This document shows positions 7,917 to 16,317 of a stretch of DNA of 43,113 bases, in pieces. Numbering within the stretch: the stretch's first letter is position 1; every line of letters begins with the position of its first letter. The position numbers and the translations under genes are program-made. The DNA lies in assembly GCA_029781795.1 (NCBI GenBank), contig JAKOWB010000232.1:1-43113 (forward strand), in the 5' to 3' direction. The DNA is from Pseudomonadota bacterium (GTDB lineage: Bacteria; Pseudomonadota; Alphaproteobacteria; Kiloniellales; JACOMY01). Below the pieces are notes generated by a model that worked only from the letters and a program-made list of their open reading frames with translations, made no database searches and had not been told where the DNA came from.

Positions 7917-10394
7917 ATGGCTGTGCCGCTGCCCATCGATCCGCTGCTGCCCGACATCGTCGCCACGCTGGCAAAGGCGCCCAGCCTCGTGCTGCAGGCG
8001 CCGCCCGGCGCCGGCAAGACCACGCGCGTCCCGCTGGCGCTGGCGGCGGCGCCCTGGATGGCCGGCCGCAAGGTCGTGGTGCTCGAGCCGCGGCGACTGC
8101 CGGCGCGCCTCGCCGCCCGCCACATGGCGGCGAGCCTCGGCGAGGCGGTCGGCGACACCGTCGGCTACCGCGTGCGGCTGGAGAGCAGGGTCGGCCCGGC
8201 GACGCGCGTCGAGCTGGTGACCGATGGCCTCTTCCTGCGCCGGCTGCAGGCCGATCCCGGCCTGGAGGGCGTCGGCTGCGTCGTGTTCGACGAGTTCCAC
8301 GAGCGCGGGGTGGAAAGCGACCTGGCCCTGGCCCTGGCGCTGGAGGCGCAGGCGCTGAACCCCGACCTTCGCCTGCTGGTGATGTCGGCGACGCTGGACG
8401 CGGCGCCGGTCGCGCGGCTGCTGGGCGGTGCCCCGGTGCTGACCAGCGAAGGCCGCGCCTATCCGGTGGAGATCCGCTGGGCCGAGCAGGCGCCGGCCGG
8501 CCGCGTCGAGGACGCGGTTGCCGCGACGGTGCGCCAGGCGCTGGCGGCGGAGGCGGGCAGCCTGCTGGTCTTCCTGCCCGGGCAGGGGGAGATCCGCCGC
8601 GTCGCCGAGCGGCTGGCGGGGCGCCTGCCGCCGGACGCGGAGCTGGCGCCACTCTATGGCGACCTGCCGGGGCGCGAGCAGGACCTGGCGGTGCAGCCGG
8701 CGCCGTCCGGCCGGCGCAAGGTGGTGCTGGCGACCGCCATCGCCGAGACCTCCATCACGATCGAGGGCATCCGCGTCGTGGTCGACAGCGGCCTCGCCCG
8801 CGTGCCGCGCTACGACCCGCGCAGCGGCATGACGCGCCTGGAGACGCTGCGCGCCAGCCAGGCCACTGCCACCCAGCGCGCCGGCCGCGCCGGCCGCCTG
8901 GAGCCCGGCGTCTGCTACCGCCTCTGGACCGAGGCCGACCACCGCGCGCGCGCGCCGCAGCCGACGCCGGAGATCCTGGCCAGCGACCCGGCGCCGCTGG
9001 CGCTGGAACTGGCGCTCTGGGGCGCGGGCGAGGGGCGGGAACTCGCCTTCCTCGACCCGCCGCCGGCCGGTCCGCTGGCGCAGGCGCGCGCCTTGCTGGC
9101 CGACCTCGGCGCGCTGGACGCCGCCGGCCGGCCGACGGCGCATGGCCGGGCCATGGCGGGGCTCGGCCTGCATCCGCGCCTGGCGCACATGATCCTGACG
9201 GCGCGCGAGGCGGGGCGGGGGCGCCTCGCCTGCGCGCTGGCCGCGCTGCTCGCCGGGCGGGACATCCTGCGCGGTGTCCGCGACGCCGACCTGCGCCCGC
9301 GCGTCGAGCTGATCGACCGCCAGGACGCAGACCCCCGCGCCGACCGGGGCGCGCTGCAGGAGGCCCGCGCCCTGGCGCGACAGTGGGCCGACCAGGCCAA
9401 GGTGCCGCGCGGCGAGACCCTGGCCAGCGCCGAGGCCGGCGGCGTGCTGGCCTTGGCCTATCCCGACCGGGTGGCGCAGGCGCGCGGCGCGAGCGGCCAC
9501 TTCCGGCTGGCGAACGGACGCGGCGCGGTGCTGCCGCCCGAGGACGCGCTCTCGTCGGCGCCCTGGCTCGCCATTGCCAGCCTGGACGGCGAGGCCGAGC
9601 GCGCCCGCGTCTTCCTGGCCGCGCCGGTGACGCAGGCGGAGATCGAACAGCGTTTTGCCGACCGCATCGTCGAGGAGCGCCTCGTCGCCTGGGACGCGCG
9701 GGCGGAGGCGGTCCAGGTGCTGCGCCGCCGGCGCCTCGGTGCGCTGATCCTGGAGGAACGGCGTGACCAAGGCGCCGATCCCGCCACCGTCGCCGCCGCC
9801 CTGGCCGAGGGCATCCGCCAGCTCGGCCATGCGGCGCTGCCCTGGACACCGGCGGCGCGGGCGCTGCAGGCGCGCGTCCTGCTGCTGCGGCGGCTTTGGC
9901 CGGAGGCCTGGCCGGACCTGTCAGACGAAACGCTGCTGGCCGATCCCTTGACCTGGCTGGGCGAGGCGCTCGCGGGCCTGACGCGGCGCGCGCAGCTGCA
10001 ACGCCTGGACCTGCTGGAGTCGCTGCGTGGGCGCCTGACCTGGCAGCAGCGGAGGGATCTGGACCGGCTGGCGCCGACCCATCTGCCGGTGCCGAGCGGC
10101 CGTGAGGTGGAGATCGACTACGGCGGCGAGGCGCCGGTGCTGGCGGTGAAGCTGCAGGAGCTGTTCGGCCAGCGCACCACGCCGACCGTCGCAGAGGGCC
10201 GCGTGCCGGTGGTGATCCATCTGCTCTCGCCGGCTGGACGGCCGGTGCAGGTGACGCGCGACCTGGAGGGCTTCTGGCGCGGCAGCTATGCCGCGGTCCG
10301 GTCAGAATTGCGCGGCCGCTATCCCAAGCATCCCTGGCCCGACGACCCGCTGACCGCGCCGCCGCAGCGCGGCACCAAGCGCGCCGGCCGCTAG
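7917..10394 (+). CDS. hrpB: ATP-dependent helicase HrpB
   Basis: An 825-residue DExH-box helicase, the usual HrpB length. The Walker A motif is APPGAGKTT (GAGKT at 31-35), followed by VVLEPRRLPARLAA (motif Ia), VFDEFHERG (motif II, DEFH), VMSATLD (motif III), VVLATAIAETSITIEG, and the motif VI region ATQRAGRAGRLEPG. A long C-terminal part with the HrpB-specific domain follows, including a YPKHPWPDDPLTAPP block near the end. HrpB is widespread in proteobacteria; its RNA or DNA role is poorly defined. The start ATG at 7917 gives the conserved N-terminus PIDPLLPDI. There is no sign of truncation. Confidence 0.93.
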   Translation: MAVPLPIDPLLPDIVATLAKAPSLVLQAPPGAGKTTRVPLALAAAPWMAGRKVVVLEPRRLPARLAARHMAASLGEAVGDTVGYRVRLESRVGPATRVELVTDGLFLRRLQADPGLEGVGCVVFDEFHERGVESDLALALALEAQALNPDLRLLVMSATLDAAPVARLLGGAPVLTSEGRAYPVEIRWAEQAPAGRVEDAVAATVRQALAAEAGSLLVFLPGQGEIRRVAERLAGRLPPDAELAPLYGDLPGREQDLAVQPAPSGRRKVVLATAIAETSITIEGIRVVVDSGLARVPRYDPRSGMTRLETLRASQATATQRAGRAGRLEPGVCYRLWTEADHRARAPQPTPEILASDPAPLALELALWGAGEGRELAFLDPPPAGPLAQARALLADLGALDAAGRPTAHGRAMAGLGLHPRLAHMILTAREAGRGRLACALAALLAGRDILRGVRDADLRPRVELIDRQDADPRADRGALQEARALARQWADQAKVPRGETLASAEAGGVLALAYPDRVAQARGASGHFRLANGRGAVLPPEDALSSAPWLAIASLDGEAERARVFLAAPVTQAEIEQRFADRIVEERLVAWDARAEAVQVLRRRRLGALILEERRDQGADPATVAAALAEGIRQLGHAALPWTPAARALQARVLLLRRLWPEAWPDLSDETLLADPLTWLGEALAGLTRRAQLQRLDLLESLRGRLTWQQRRDLDRLAPTHLPVPSGREVEIDYGGEAPVLAVKLQELFGQRTTPTVAEGRVPVVIHLLSPAGRPVQVTRDLEGFWRGSYAAVRSELRGRYPKHPWPDDPLTAPPQRGTKRAGR

Positions 10395-10481
10395 GAAAAC
10401 CGCCGCCATGTGATCGCCTTCACAGCGGCGCGGCGCGCCTGCCGCGAGACTGCGGGCCGTCAACCCCAGGGGAGGCTGGCG

Positions 10482-11387
10482 ATGCAGGTTCCCTACAGCT
10501 ATGGCGAGCTCATTTCTTCGGCGGAGAAGGCGCGCTGGCAGATCGACGATCTGCTGCCGCGTGGCGCGACCTTCGACTTCCGCCGACCCTTCCTGCCCGA
10601 GCCGCTGTCGCCGTCCGACGTCCTGGCGGACCCCTGCGAGCTGCTGCTGCTGAACCAGATCCGCGCACATGCCTATCTCGGCATCATCGGCCTGATCGAG
10701 GAGTTCATCCTGCCTTTCGTGCTGGACCATGCGCGGCCCGCCGCGCTGGCCGACGAGGAGCGGACCCGCGCGCTGATCGGTTTCGCCGGCGAGGAGGCCA
10801 AGCATGTGCAGCTCTTCCGCCGCTACCGCGCCACTTTCGTCGGCGGCTTCGGCGTGCCCTGCGGCCTGATCGGCCCGGCCGAGACCCTGGTGCGGCGGAT
10901 CCTGGCCGAGCCACCGCTGGGCGTCGCGTTGATGGTTCTGCACGCGGAATGGATGACGCAGCGCCATTGGCTGGATTGCGCCGAGCAGGCCGAGACGCTG
11001 GAGCCGCGCTTCGCCGCGCTGCTGCGGCACCACTGGGCCGAGGAGGCGCAGCACGCCCGCCTCGACAGCAACATGGTGGCCGAACTGGGGGCCACGCTGT
11101 CAGGGGCCGAGGTGCTGGATTGCGTCGACGCATATCTGCGTATCGTGCTACTTTTAGACGGTGCCCTCAGGCGACAGGCCGAGCTCGATCTCGACAGCTT
11201 CGAGCGCGCGGTCCGCCGTCGCCTGACGCCGGCCGGGCGGGAACAGTTCCTGGAAAGGCAATTGGCATTGAATCGTCAAGTCTATCTGCTCTCGGGCATG
11301 ACTCATCCGCGCGTCCTGGCATCGCTCGAGGCCTTGCACCCCTATGCACGCGGCCGCGTTGAAGCCGCCGCGGCCACGCTGGTATGA
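10482..11387 (+). CDS. Ferritin-like diiron protein (AurF-like oxygenase type)
   Basis: A 301-residue mostly helical protein with a carboxylate-bridged diiron pattern. One set is Glu73/Glu74 in LIEEFILP and EEAKH at 104-108 (ExxH); the second is Glu156 in HAEWMTQRHW and AEEAQH at 187-191 (ExxH). Four Glu and two His in this order suit a four-helix diiron bundle, as in AurF-type N-oxygenases and related oxidases. I start at the ATG at 10482 because a GGGGAGG lies just upstream; a longer open frame from 10410 lacks support. It is followed 31 bp later by an OsmC-like gene, so an oxidative or detoxifying role is possible. The substrate is unknown. Confidence 0.7.
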   Translation: MQVPYSYGELISSAEKARWQIDDLLPRGATFDFRRPFLPEPLSPSDVLADPCELLLLNQIRAHAYLGIIGLIEEFILPFVLDHARPAALADEERTRALIGFAGEEAKHVQLFRRYRATFVGGFGVPCGLIGPAETLVRRILAEPPLGVALMVLHAEWMTQRHWLDCAEQAETLEPRFAALLRHHWAEEAQHARLDSNMVAELGATLSGAEVLDCVDAYLRIVLLLDGALRRQAELDLDSFERAVRRRLTPAGREQFLERQLALNRQVYLLSGMTHPRVLASLEALHPYARGRVEAAAATLV

Positions 11388-11418
11388 GTCTCGGCGAGCG
11401 ATGGGAAGGAACCTTGCG

Positions 11419-11985
11419 ATGACGGCGGACACCAAGACATTGGAGCGCCTGACCAACGGCATCGATGTGGAGCGCGTCGACGCGGTCGGCGAGGCGTTGC
11501 TGCAGGATCCGCAGCAGGCGCGGATGCAGGTGCGCGTGACCTCGACCTGGGATCAGGGCATGCGGTCCACCACCAAGGTGCAGCCGCTGGACGCGCACGG
11601 CGCGCCGCTGCCGCGAAGCTTCAACCTGCAGTCGGACGAGCCGGACCAGCTTGGTGGCAGCGGCAGCGGGCCGACGCCTTTCGACCTGCTGCTGGCCGCC
11701 CTCAACTCCTGCATGCTCGTGGGCTATGCCTACCGCGCCAGCCAGGCCGGGCTGCAGATCCGCAAGATCACCATCGAGGCGGATTGCGACCTCGACATGC
11801 GCGGCTTTTTCGGCGACGCAACGGTGCCGCCAGGCTGCCGTGTGGTGCGGCAGATGGTGAAGATCGAAGGGGATGGGACCGCCGCCGACTGGCTGCAGAT
11901 CCATCGCAAGGTGCAGTCGACCTCGCCGATCTATCACAGCCTCACCAACCCGGTGCGTGTCGAGACCACACTCGAGGTCGGCTAG
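11419..11985 (+). CDS. OsmC-family protein lacking the second cysteine
   Basis: A 188-residue OsmC/Ohr-fold protein. The first catalytic-type Cys is C98 in LLAALNSCMLVGYAYRA. Classical OsmC proteins reduce organic peroxides with two cysteines; the second usually sits in a CP motif near the end. Here that place reads STSPIYHSLTNPV (S169-P170), so the resolving Cys is replaced by Ser. C123 and C140 lie elsewhere in the fold. It may therefore bind a ligand or use a single-Cys mechanism. The ATG at 11419 is preferred over 11401 because GGAAGGAA precedes it. Its TAG stop shares the palindrome CTAG with the stop of the convergent glycosyltransferase gene. Confidence 0.82.
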   Translation: MTADTKTLERLTNGIDVERVDAVGEALLQDPQQARMQVRVTSTWDQGMRSTTKVQPLDAHGAPLPRSFNLQSDEPDQLGGSGSGPTPFDLLLAALNSCMLVGYAYRASQAGLQIRKITIEADCDLDMRGFFGDATVPPGCRVVRQMVKIEGDGTAADWLQIHRKVQSTSPIYHSLTNPVRVETTLEVG

Positions 11986-12854
11986 CGCCCTCCGAAGGTC
12001 CGCGGGAAGTCGGCTTCGAATTCGCCGGCCAGGAATCGGAAGGTATTGTACTTCTCCAGCAGCAGCGCCTTGGCCTCCTCCAGGGCTGGACGACGCTCGC
12101 GCCAGAGGTCGCTGGCCGTCCAGTCGGCGATGCGCTCGAACACAAGCGGATCCTCGGGATCGAAGCGCAGGAAGGATCCGGCCGGCAGGTAGCGCTCCAG
12201 GTTCGGGCAGCCGAAGTAGAGCGGCAGGGCCCCCGCCATGATGGGATCGGCCACCTTCTCGGTGAAGTAGTCGTCATAGACGCTGTTCTCGAAGGCGATG
12301 GAGTAGCGATAGGGCGCGAGGCCGTCCCACTTGTCGGCGATCGGGGTGAAGTCGCGGCCGAAGAGATCGAAGTCCACCCGCTCCCTCAGCCGCGCCAGGA
12401 ACTCCATTCTGTAGCGGTGCCCCTCGAAGCGGGTCAGGCCGCTGGTGATCCAGGACAGGCGCTTGGGCTTGTCCGACGGCAGGGGCGTGGCCTTCAACTC
12501 GTCGTAGCCCTTCTCCACACGCCAGGTGCGCATCAGGCAATGCGTGTTGCGATAGTCGTTGGGCGCGTCCGGGCCGGGCAGGCTGCGATCGATGCAGTAG
12601 ACCCGCGCGCCGCGCCAGGGCGTGCGCATCAGCGCCGCGCGCTCGGGGATCGGCGCTTCGCCGATGATCTGCCAAAGGCGCCCGGGCGGCCAGGGCTGCT
12701 GGAAGGCCTGCCGGATGAAGGTCAGCACCAGCCAGTAGTGCGGCTCCTCCTGGTGATCGAAGGCATAGTGGACGCGCCCGATGCGCCCGCTGCCGCCGGG
12801 CGTCGCCTGGGTGATCGCCACCTTGCCGTCGCCCCAGCCGTCGACCAGCTGCAC
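11982..12854 (-). CDS. Glycosyltransferase family 10 (fucosyltransferase-type), start unresolved
   Basis: The C-terminal half carries the family-10 signature: APYRYSIAFENSVYDDYF, then TEKVADPIMAGALPLYFGCP. Family-10 enzymes mostly transfer fucose or a related deoxysugar from GDP-sugar to surface glycans. There is no in-frame ATG near the expected start. The first usual start codon is a GTG at 12854, just inside the first beta strand (VQLVDGW). The frame reads back through a very basic stretch (RLKAWRRRLRFALFRRRR) to about 12974, where an ATC stands 8 nt after AGGGG. True initiation may therefore be upstream at a rare codon. The gene follows the four-helix membrane protein gene on the same strand and overlaps the OsmC-like stop through CTAG. 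Confidence 0.75.
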   Translation of the reverse strand: MQLVDGWGDGKVAITQATPGGSGRIGRVHYAFDHQEEPHYWLVLTFIRQAFQQPWPPGRLWQIIGEAPIPERAALMRTPWRGARVYCIDRSLPGPDAPNDYRNTHCLMRTWRVEKGYDELKATPLPSDKPKRLSWITSGLTRFEGHRYRMEFLARLRERVDFDLFGRDFTPIADKWDGLAPYRYSIAFENSVYDDYFTEKVADPIMAGALPLYFGCPNLERYLPAGSFLRFDPEDPLVFERIADWTASDLWRERRPALEEAKALLLEKYNTFRFLAGEFEADFPRTFGGR

Positions 12855-12991
12855 GCGGATGACCGGGCTGGCGGCCAGGCGCCGCCGTCGAAACAGCGCG
12901 AAGCGCAGGCGTCGCCGCCAGGCCTTCAGCCGGGCGCGGCGCGCCTTGGCCCGCGGCGAGCGCTGGCGAGAGATGGCCGGCGCCCCTGGCG

Positions 12992-13435
12992 CTACATCGT
13001 GGCCGAGGTCATGTCGATGTCGCGGCGCGCACCGGACAGCGAGACGGTGAAGCCGGCCATCACGTCGACCAGCGTCATGATCATCAGGAGGAAGAAGATC
13101 GAGGTGGCGCAGGCGTTCCACAGCAGGAAGCAGATCAGGCAGATCACGAAGGTGATCAGCGACATGGAGTGGTCGGCCACCGAGACGCGCGAGGTGCGCG
13201 TCGCCTTCAGGATTTCGCCGAACAGCATGAAGAGGCCGATCAGCAGGATGAGGTCGCCCACCGAGAAGACCCAGATGCCGCCGGACGGCAGGGTGATGTT
13301 CATCAGTACCGAGGCGAAGGCGGTCACGTCGATCACCGCGATGACGAGGTAGACGATGACGATGCCGGCCAGATAGGGCACCTGCCGCAGCACGCGGCCG
13401 ACCGTCAGCTTGGTGTCTTCCTGGCGTACCAGCAT
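12992..13435 (-). CDS. Four-helix membrane protein of unknown function
   Basis: A 147-residue protein with four hydrophobic stretches at about 20-42, 54-76, 90-107 and 109-131, short loops, and charged ends (LVRQEDTKLTVGRVLRQ at the N-terminus). I do not recognise a named family from memory. The ATG at 13435 is chosen because AAGGAG lies 7 nt before it; a TTG at 13450 would put the Shine-Dalgarno site inside the gene. It sits between a secreted serine hydrolase and a glycosyltransferase on the same strand, so a membrane or envelope role is plausible but unproved. Confidence 0.75.
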   Translation of the reverse strand: MLVRQEDTKLTVGRVLRQVPYLAGIVIVYLVIAVIDVTAFASVLMNITLPSGGIWVFSVGDLILLIGLFMLFGEILKATRTSRVSVADHSMSLITFVICLICFLLWNACATSIFFLLMIMTLVDVMAGFTVSLSGARRDIDMTSATM

Positions 13436-13506
13436 GGCTCGCTCCTTCAACCGCGGACGAAAGCGCCGCCACTCTGCCCCAAGTCCGGGCCGCGCGCCAC
13501 TTCCGC

Positions 13507-14721
13507 TCAGGGATGGGCGGCGAGGTAGCGCTCGATAGCCCGCTGCGCCGCATAGCTGGCACAGGCGCGCGCCTCGCTCCAGCCGCCCATCCGGTCGGAC
13601 CAGTCGCTCAACTGCAGTACGACGACGCCGCTTTCCGGAAAGAGATGCAGGAACTGGCCGCCCTTGCCGATGGCCGTGAAACCCAGCGCCGAATCCGCCG
13701 CGTCATTCGCCGATTGGAAGACCCACCATTGATAGCCATAGCCGAGGCGGACAGTCCCGGCGGGCCCATCGCAGCTTTCGGCCGAGGCCTGGTGCAGGCG
13801 CGTGGCCTCCCGCATCCAGTCCTGGCGGGCGGGCGTGTCCTTGCCCAGCAGTGCGCCCAGCAGATAGTCACCCAGCACCACCAGGTCGCGCGGTGTCGCG
13901 TAGCTGCAGCACCAGGGCGCCGGGGTGCCGCCTGGGTCGACTTTCCAGCGAAGGGTATCGCGCATGCCTTTCACCCGCCATATCCAGCCCTCCAGCGCGC
14001 GCGCCAGGCTCGGCGGCTGCCCGAGGCGCCGTAGCGCCTCCTGCGCCAGCAGGCCGACGATCGTGCTGTCCACGGCCGAGTAGTTGAAGTGCCCGGGCGG
14101 CGAGAGGCGATGCGCGGCGAGTATGCGCCGCACGGCCTCGAGCAGGGTTGGTGACCCCGGGACGTTGGCCCGGTCGATCGCTTCGCCCTTCAGTTCGGCG
14201 CCATCCCGCTGGTCGCTCCACCTGATGCCGCTGGCCATCTGCAGTAGGTCGCCGACCGGGACGCCGGCCAACGGGGTCAGTGCCGGCAGGTACGCGGTGA
14301 CCGGTTCGTCAAGGCGCAGCTTCTTGTCCACGGGCAGATCGGCGTTGGCGAAGCCGAAGATCGTGGCGGTGATCGACTTGGTCATCGACGCCAGGCCGTA
14401 CCGCCGGTCGACGGCGTTGACGCCATCGGCTTCGGGAGTGTTGCCGCATTTGGCCGTCCGGTTGTCCACCTTGGCCAGGCGCAGTACGCCCCGCTGCATC
14501 ACCAGCAGGACACAGACGCGGTTCTGCGCCATGAAGACGTCCAGGTCGCAGTCTCGCTTGTCCTCGCAGCGATAGGTTACCGGAAGACTGCTGGGTGCGG
14601 CGGGGAAGGGCGCCGTCTCGCCTCCGTTGACGAAATCGTTGCGATCGTCGTCTGCCAGCGCCGGGCCGGCGACGGCGGCAAGAAGCGCAAGGCAACTAAG
14701 AGCGCCGCGCAGGATCGTCAT
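13507..14721 (-). CDS. Secreted serine hydrolase, NylB / beta-lactamase fold
   Basis: A 404-residue protein with a signal peptide (MTILRGALSCLALLAAVAG, likely cut after the ALA at about residue 23), so it is periplasmic or exported. The SxxK motif is S112-M-T-K115 in LASMTKSITAT, and the Tyr motif is Y214 in HFNYSAVDS. These are close to the Ser112/Lys115/Tyr215 of NylB, the 6-aminohexanoate-dimer hydrolase, whose family also contains esterases and amidases. The C-terminal GYQWWVF and GKGGQFLHLFP blocks also suit the family. Paired Cys (R-C-E, D-C-D and others) suggest disulfides. The ATG at 14721 is supported by an AGGGGGA run upstream. Nylon-oligomer activity should not be assumed; the natural substrate is unknown. 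Confidence 0.85.
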   Translation of the reverse strand: MTILRGALSCLALLAAVAGPALADDDRNDFVNGGETAPFPAAPSSLPVTYRCEDKRDCDLDVFMAQNRVCVLLVMQRGVLRLAKVDNRTAKCGNTPEADGVNAVDRRYGLASMTKSITATIFGFANADLPVDKKLRLDEPVTAYLPALTPLAGVPVGDLLQMASGIRWSDQRDGAELKGEAIDRANVPGSPTLLEAVRRILAAHRLSPPGHFNYSAVDSTIVGLLAQEALRRLGQPPSLARALEGWIWRVKGMRDTLRWKVDPGGTPAPWCCSYATPRDLVVLGDYLLGALLGKDTPARQDWMREATRLHQASAESCDGPAGTVRLGYGYQWWVFQSANDAADSALGFTAIGKGGQFLHLFPESGVVVLQLSDWSDRMGGWSEARACASYAAQRAIERYLAAHP

Positions 14722-14820
14722 TGCATTTCCCCCTGCATCCGCTGCCATTGATTGTAGCGCACGCGGCGGCGTCTCGTCAGGTCCCTTGAGCCGGGGGCGG
14801 CTGGCGTGCCGGTTGCCCCC

Positions 14821-14848
14821 TTGCAACGACGCCCGTGGACACTAATGT
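14821..14848 (+). promoter_or_regulatory. Candidate sigma-70 promoter for the thi operon
   Basis: TTGCAA at 14821-14826 and TAATGT at 14843-14848 are separated by 16 bp. The expected start of transcription is near 14855, just before the riboswitch helix P1 at 14860. The position fits a short promoter-to-aptamer distance. This is a pattern match only. Confidence 0.45.
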
Positions 14849-14855
14849 GACGGAC

Positions 14856-14938
14856 CTAAGGCTGGGGTGCCCTGCGATCCCGCAGGGCTGAGATCACACC
14901 CATCGAACCTGACCTGGTTAAGACCAGCGGAGGGAGCC
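14856..14938 (+). promoter_or_regulatory. TPP riboswitch (THI element)
   Basis: All hallmark blocks of the thiamine-pyrophosphate aptamer are present in order: GGGGTGCCC (14864-14872), GGCTGAGA (14886-14893), ACCC, GAACCTGA (14905-14912), CTGG-TTAAG-ACCAG, then GCGGAGGGA. Helix P1 can form between GGCT (14860-14863) and AGCC (14935-14938). The purine-rich GGAGGGA at 14929-14935 is the Shine-Dalgarno site for the GTG at 14943 and lies within or next to P1. Ligand binding should therefore hide the ribosome site and shut off translation of thiO and the genes coupled to it. No separate terminator hairpin with a T-run is seen, which supports translational control. Confidence 0.95.
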
Positions 14939-14942
14939 AAGC

Positions 14943-16109
14943 GTGCCAGACCAGCAGAGCCACACCACGTCCGGGCCCCGTGTCGCCGTCATCGGCGGCG
15001 GCGTCGCCGGCCTCGCCATCGCCTGGCGCCTGGCGCAGCGGGGCGCGCGCGTCGCGGTCTGCGAGCGCGGCGAGATCGGGCAGGGGGCCAGCCATGCCGC
15101 CGCCGGGATGCTGGCCGCCGGGGTCGAGATCGAGCCGGGCGAAGAGGCACTCTGGCCGCTGACCCGGGCGGCGCAGCAGGCCTGGCCGGACTTCGCCCGC
15201 GAACTCGAGGCCGCCAGCGGCCTCGGCCTCGGCTACCGCGCCGAGGGCACGCTGGTCGCCGCCCGCAGCGCCGACGACCTGCGCCGGCTGGAGCGCCTGG
15301 CGTCGATCCAGGCCGCGCTCGGCGTGCGGCTGGAGCGCCTGACCGGTGCCGGCCTCAGGAGCCGCGAGCCGGCCCTGGCGCCCGGCCTGGCCGGCGGCCT
15401 CTACAGCCCGGACGATCATCAGGTGGAGAACCGCGCCCTGGCGCCGGCCCTGGCCGCCGCGCTGCGCGCCGCCGGCGGCGAGATCCGCGAGGGCTGCGCG
15501 GTCGCCGGCCTGGAGCTGGCCGCCGGGCATCTGCGCGGCCTGCGGCTTGCCGATGACAGCGTCCTGACCGCCGACGCGGTGGTGCTGGCCGCCGGCGCCT
15601 GGTCGGCCGGCCTGGCGGGCCTGCCGGCCGACTGCCGGCCCCCTGTCCGGCCGGTGAAGGGCCAGATGCTGGCACTGCGCATGGACCCGGACCGCCCGCT
15701 GCTGCGCCATGTGCTCTGGGGCCCCGGCATCTATCTCGTGCCGCGCCGCGACGGGCGCCTGCTGCTGGGCGCCACCGTCGAGGAAAAGGGCTTCGACGAG
15801 ACGATCACCGCCGGTGGCCTGCTGACCCTGCTGGAGGCCGCCTGGCGCCTGCTGCCGGGCCTGGAGGAACTGCCGCTGGCGGAGACCTGGGTCGGCTTCC
15901 GCCCGACCAGCCGCGACGACGCGCCGATCCTGGGGGCGACGCCGCTGCCGGGCCTCTTCCTCGCCACGGGACAGCACCGCAACGGCATCCTGCTGCTGCC
16001 GACGCTGGCCGAGGCCGTGGCCGCCGCCGTGCTGGGCCAGCCGCTGCCCGCGGTCGCGCAGGCCTTCACGCTGGCCCGCTTCCGGCGCGCGGGGGAGCGC
16101 GCGGCATGA
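14943..16109 (+). CDS. thiO: Glycine oxidase ThiO
   Basis: A 388-residue FAD-dependent oxidase of the DAO family. ThiO oxidises glycine to the dehydroglycine used in thiazole formation in aerobes. The FAD-binding motif [21 protein letters not shown] begins at about residue 14. Further family blocks are [30 protein letters not shown], and [17 protein letters not shown] with [13 protein letters not shown] at the C-terminus. Translation starts at a GTG 8 nt after the GGAGGG of the riboswitch. The stop overlaps the ATG of thiS (ATGA), so thiS is translationally coupled and shares the TPP control. Confidence 0.93.
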   Translation: MPDQQSHTTSGPRVAVIGGGVAGLAIAWRLAQRGARVAVCERGEIGQGASHAAAGMLAAGVEIEPGEEALWPLTRAAQQAWPDFARELEAASGLGLGYRAEGTLVAARSADDLRRLERLASIQAALGVRLERLTGAGLRSREPALAPGLAGGLYSPDDHQVENRALAPALAAALRAAGGEIREGCAVAGLELAAGHLRGLRLADDSVLTADAVVLAAGAWSAGLAGLPADCRPPVRPVKGQMLALRMDPDRPLLRHVLWGPGIYLVPRRDGRLLLGATVEEKGFDETITAGGLLTLLEAAWRLLPGLEELPLAETWVGFRPTSRDDAPILGATPLPGLFLATGQHRNGILLLPTLAEAVAAAVLGQPLPAVAQAFTLARFRRAGERAA

Positions 16110-16306
16110 TCCAGCTCAGCATCAATGGCGAGGCCCGCACCCTCGCCGCCGCCTCCGTGGCCGAGGCGCTGGACGCCCTGGCCCTGCCGCAACGCGGTCT
16201 CGCGGTGGCGCTGAACGGCGCGCTGGTGCCGCGCGCGCGCTGGGCGGCGACGCCGCTATCGGCCGGCGACCGGCTGGAGATCGTGCGCGCGGTATCCGGC
16301 GGGTGA
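16106..16306 (+). CDS. thiS: Sulfur-carrier protein ThiS
   Basis: A 66-residue ubiquitin-like protein that carries sulfur as a C-terminal thiocarboxylate for thiazole synthesis. The essential diglycine tail is present (AVSGG, residues 65-66). The N-terminus is [13 protein letters not shown], and the middle has the typical [13 protein letters not shown]. It overlaps the end of thiO and lies directly before thiG, the usual order. The adenylating enzyme ThiF and the dehydroxyacetone-type partners are not in the window. Confidence 0.93.
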   Translation: MIQLSINGEARTLAAASVAEALDALALPQRGLAVALNGALVPRARWAATPLSAGDRLEIVRAVSGG

Positions 16307-16317
16307 GGAGCAGGACC

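Noticed and set aside
13507..14721. A beta-lactamase resistance gene
   Set aside because: The SMTK and YSA motifs and spacing are those of NylB-type esterases and amidases. The class C YxN and KTG pattern is not present.
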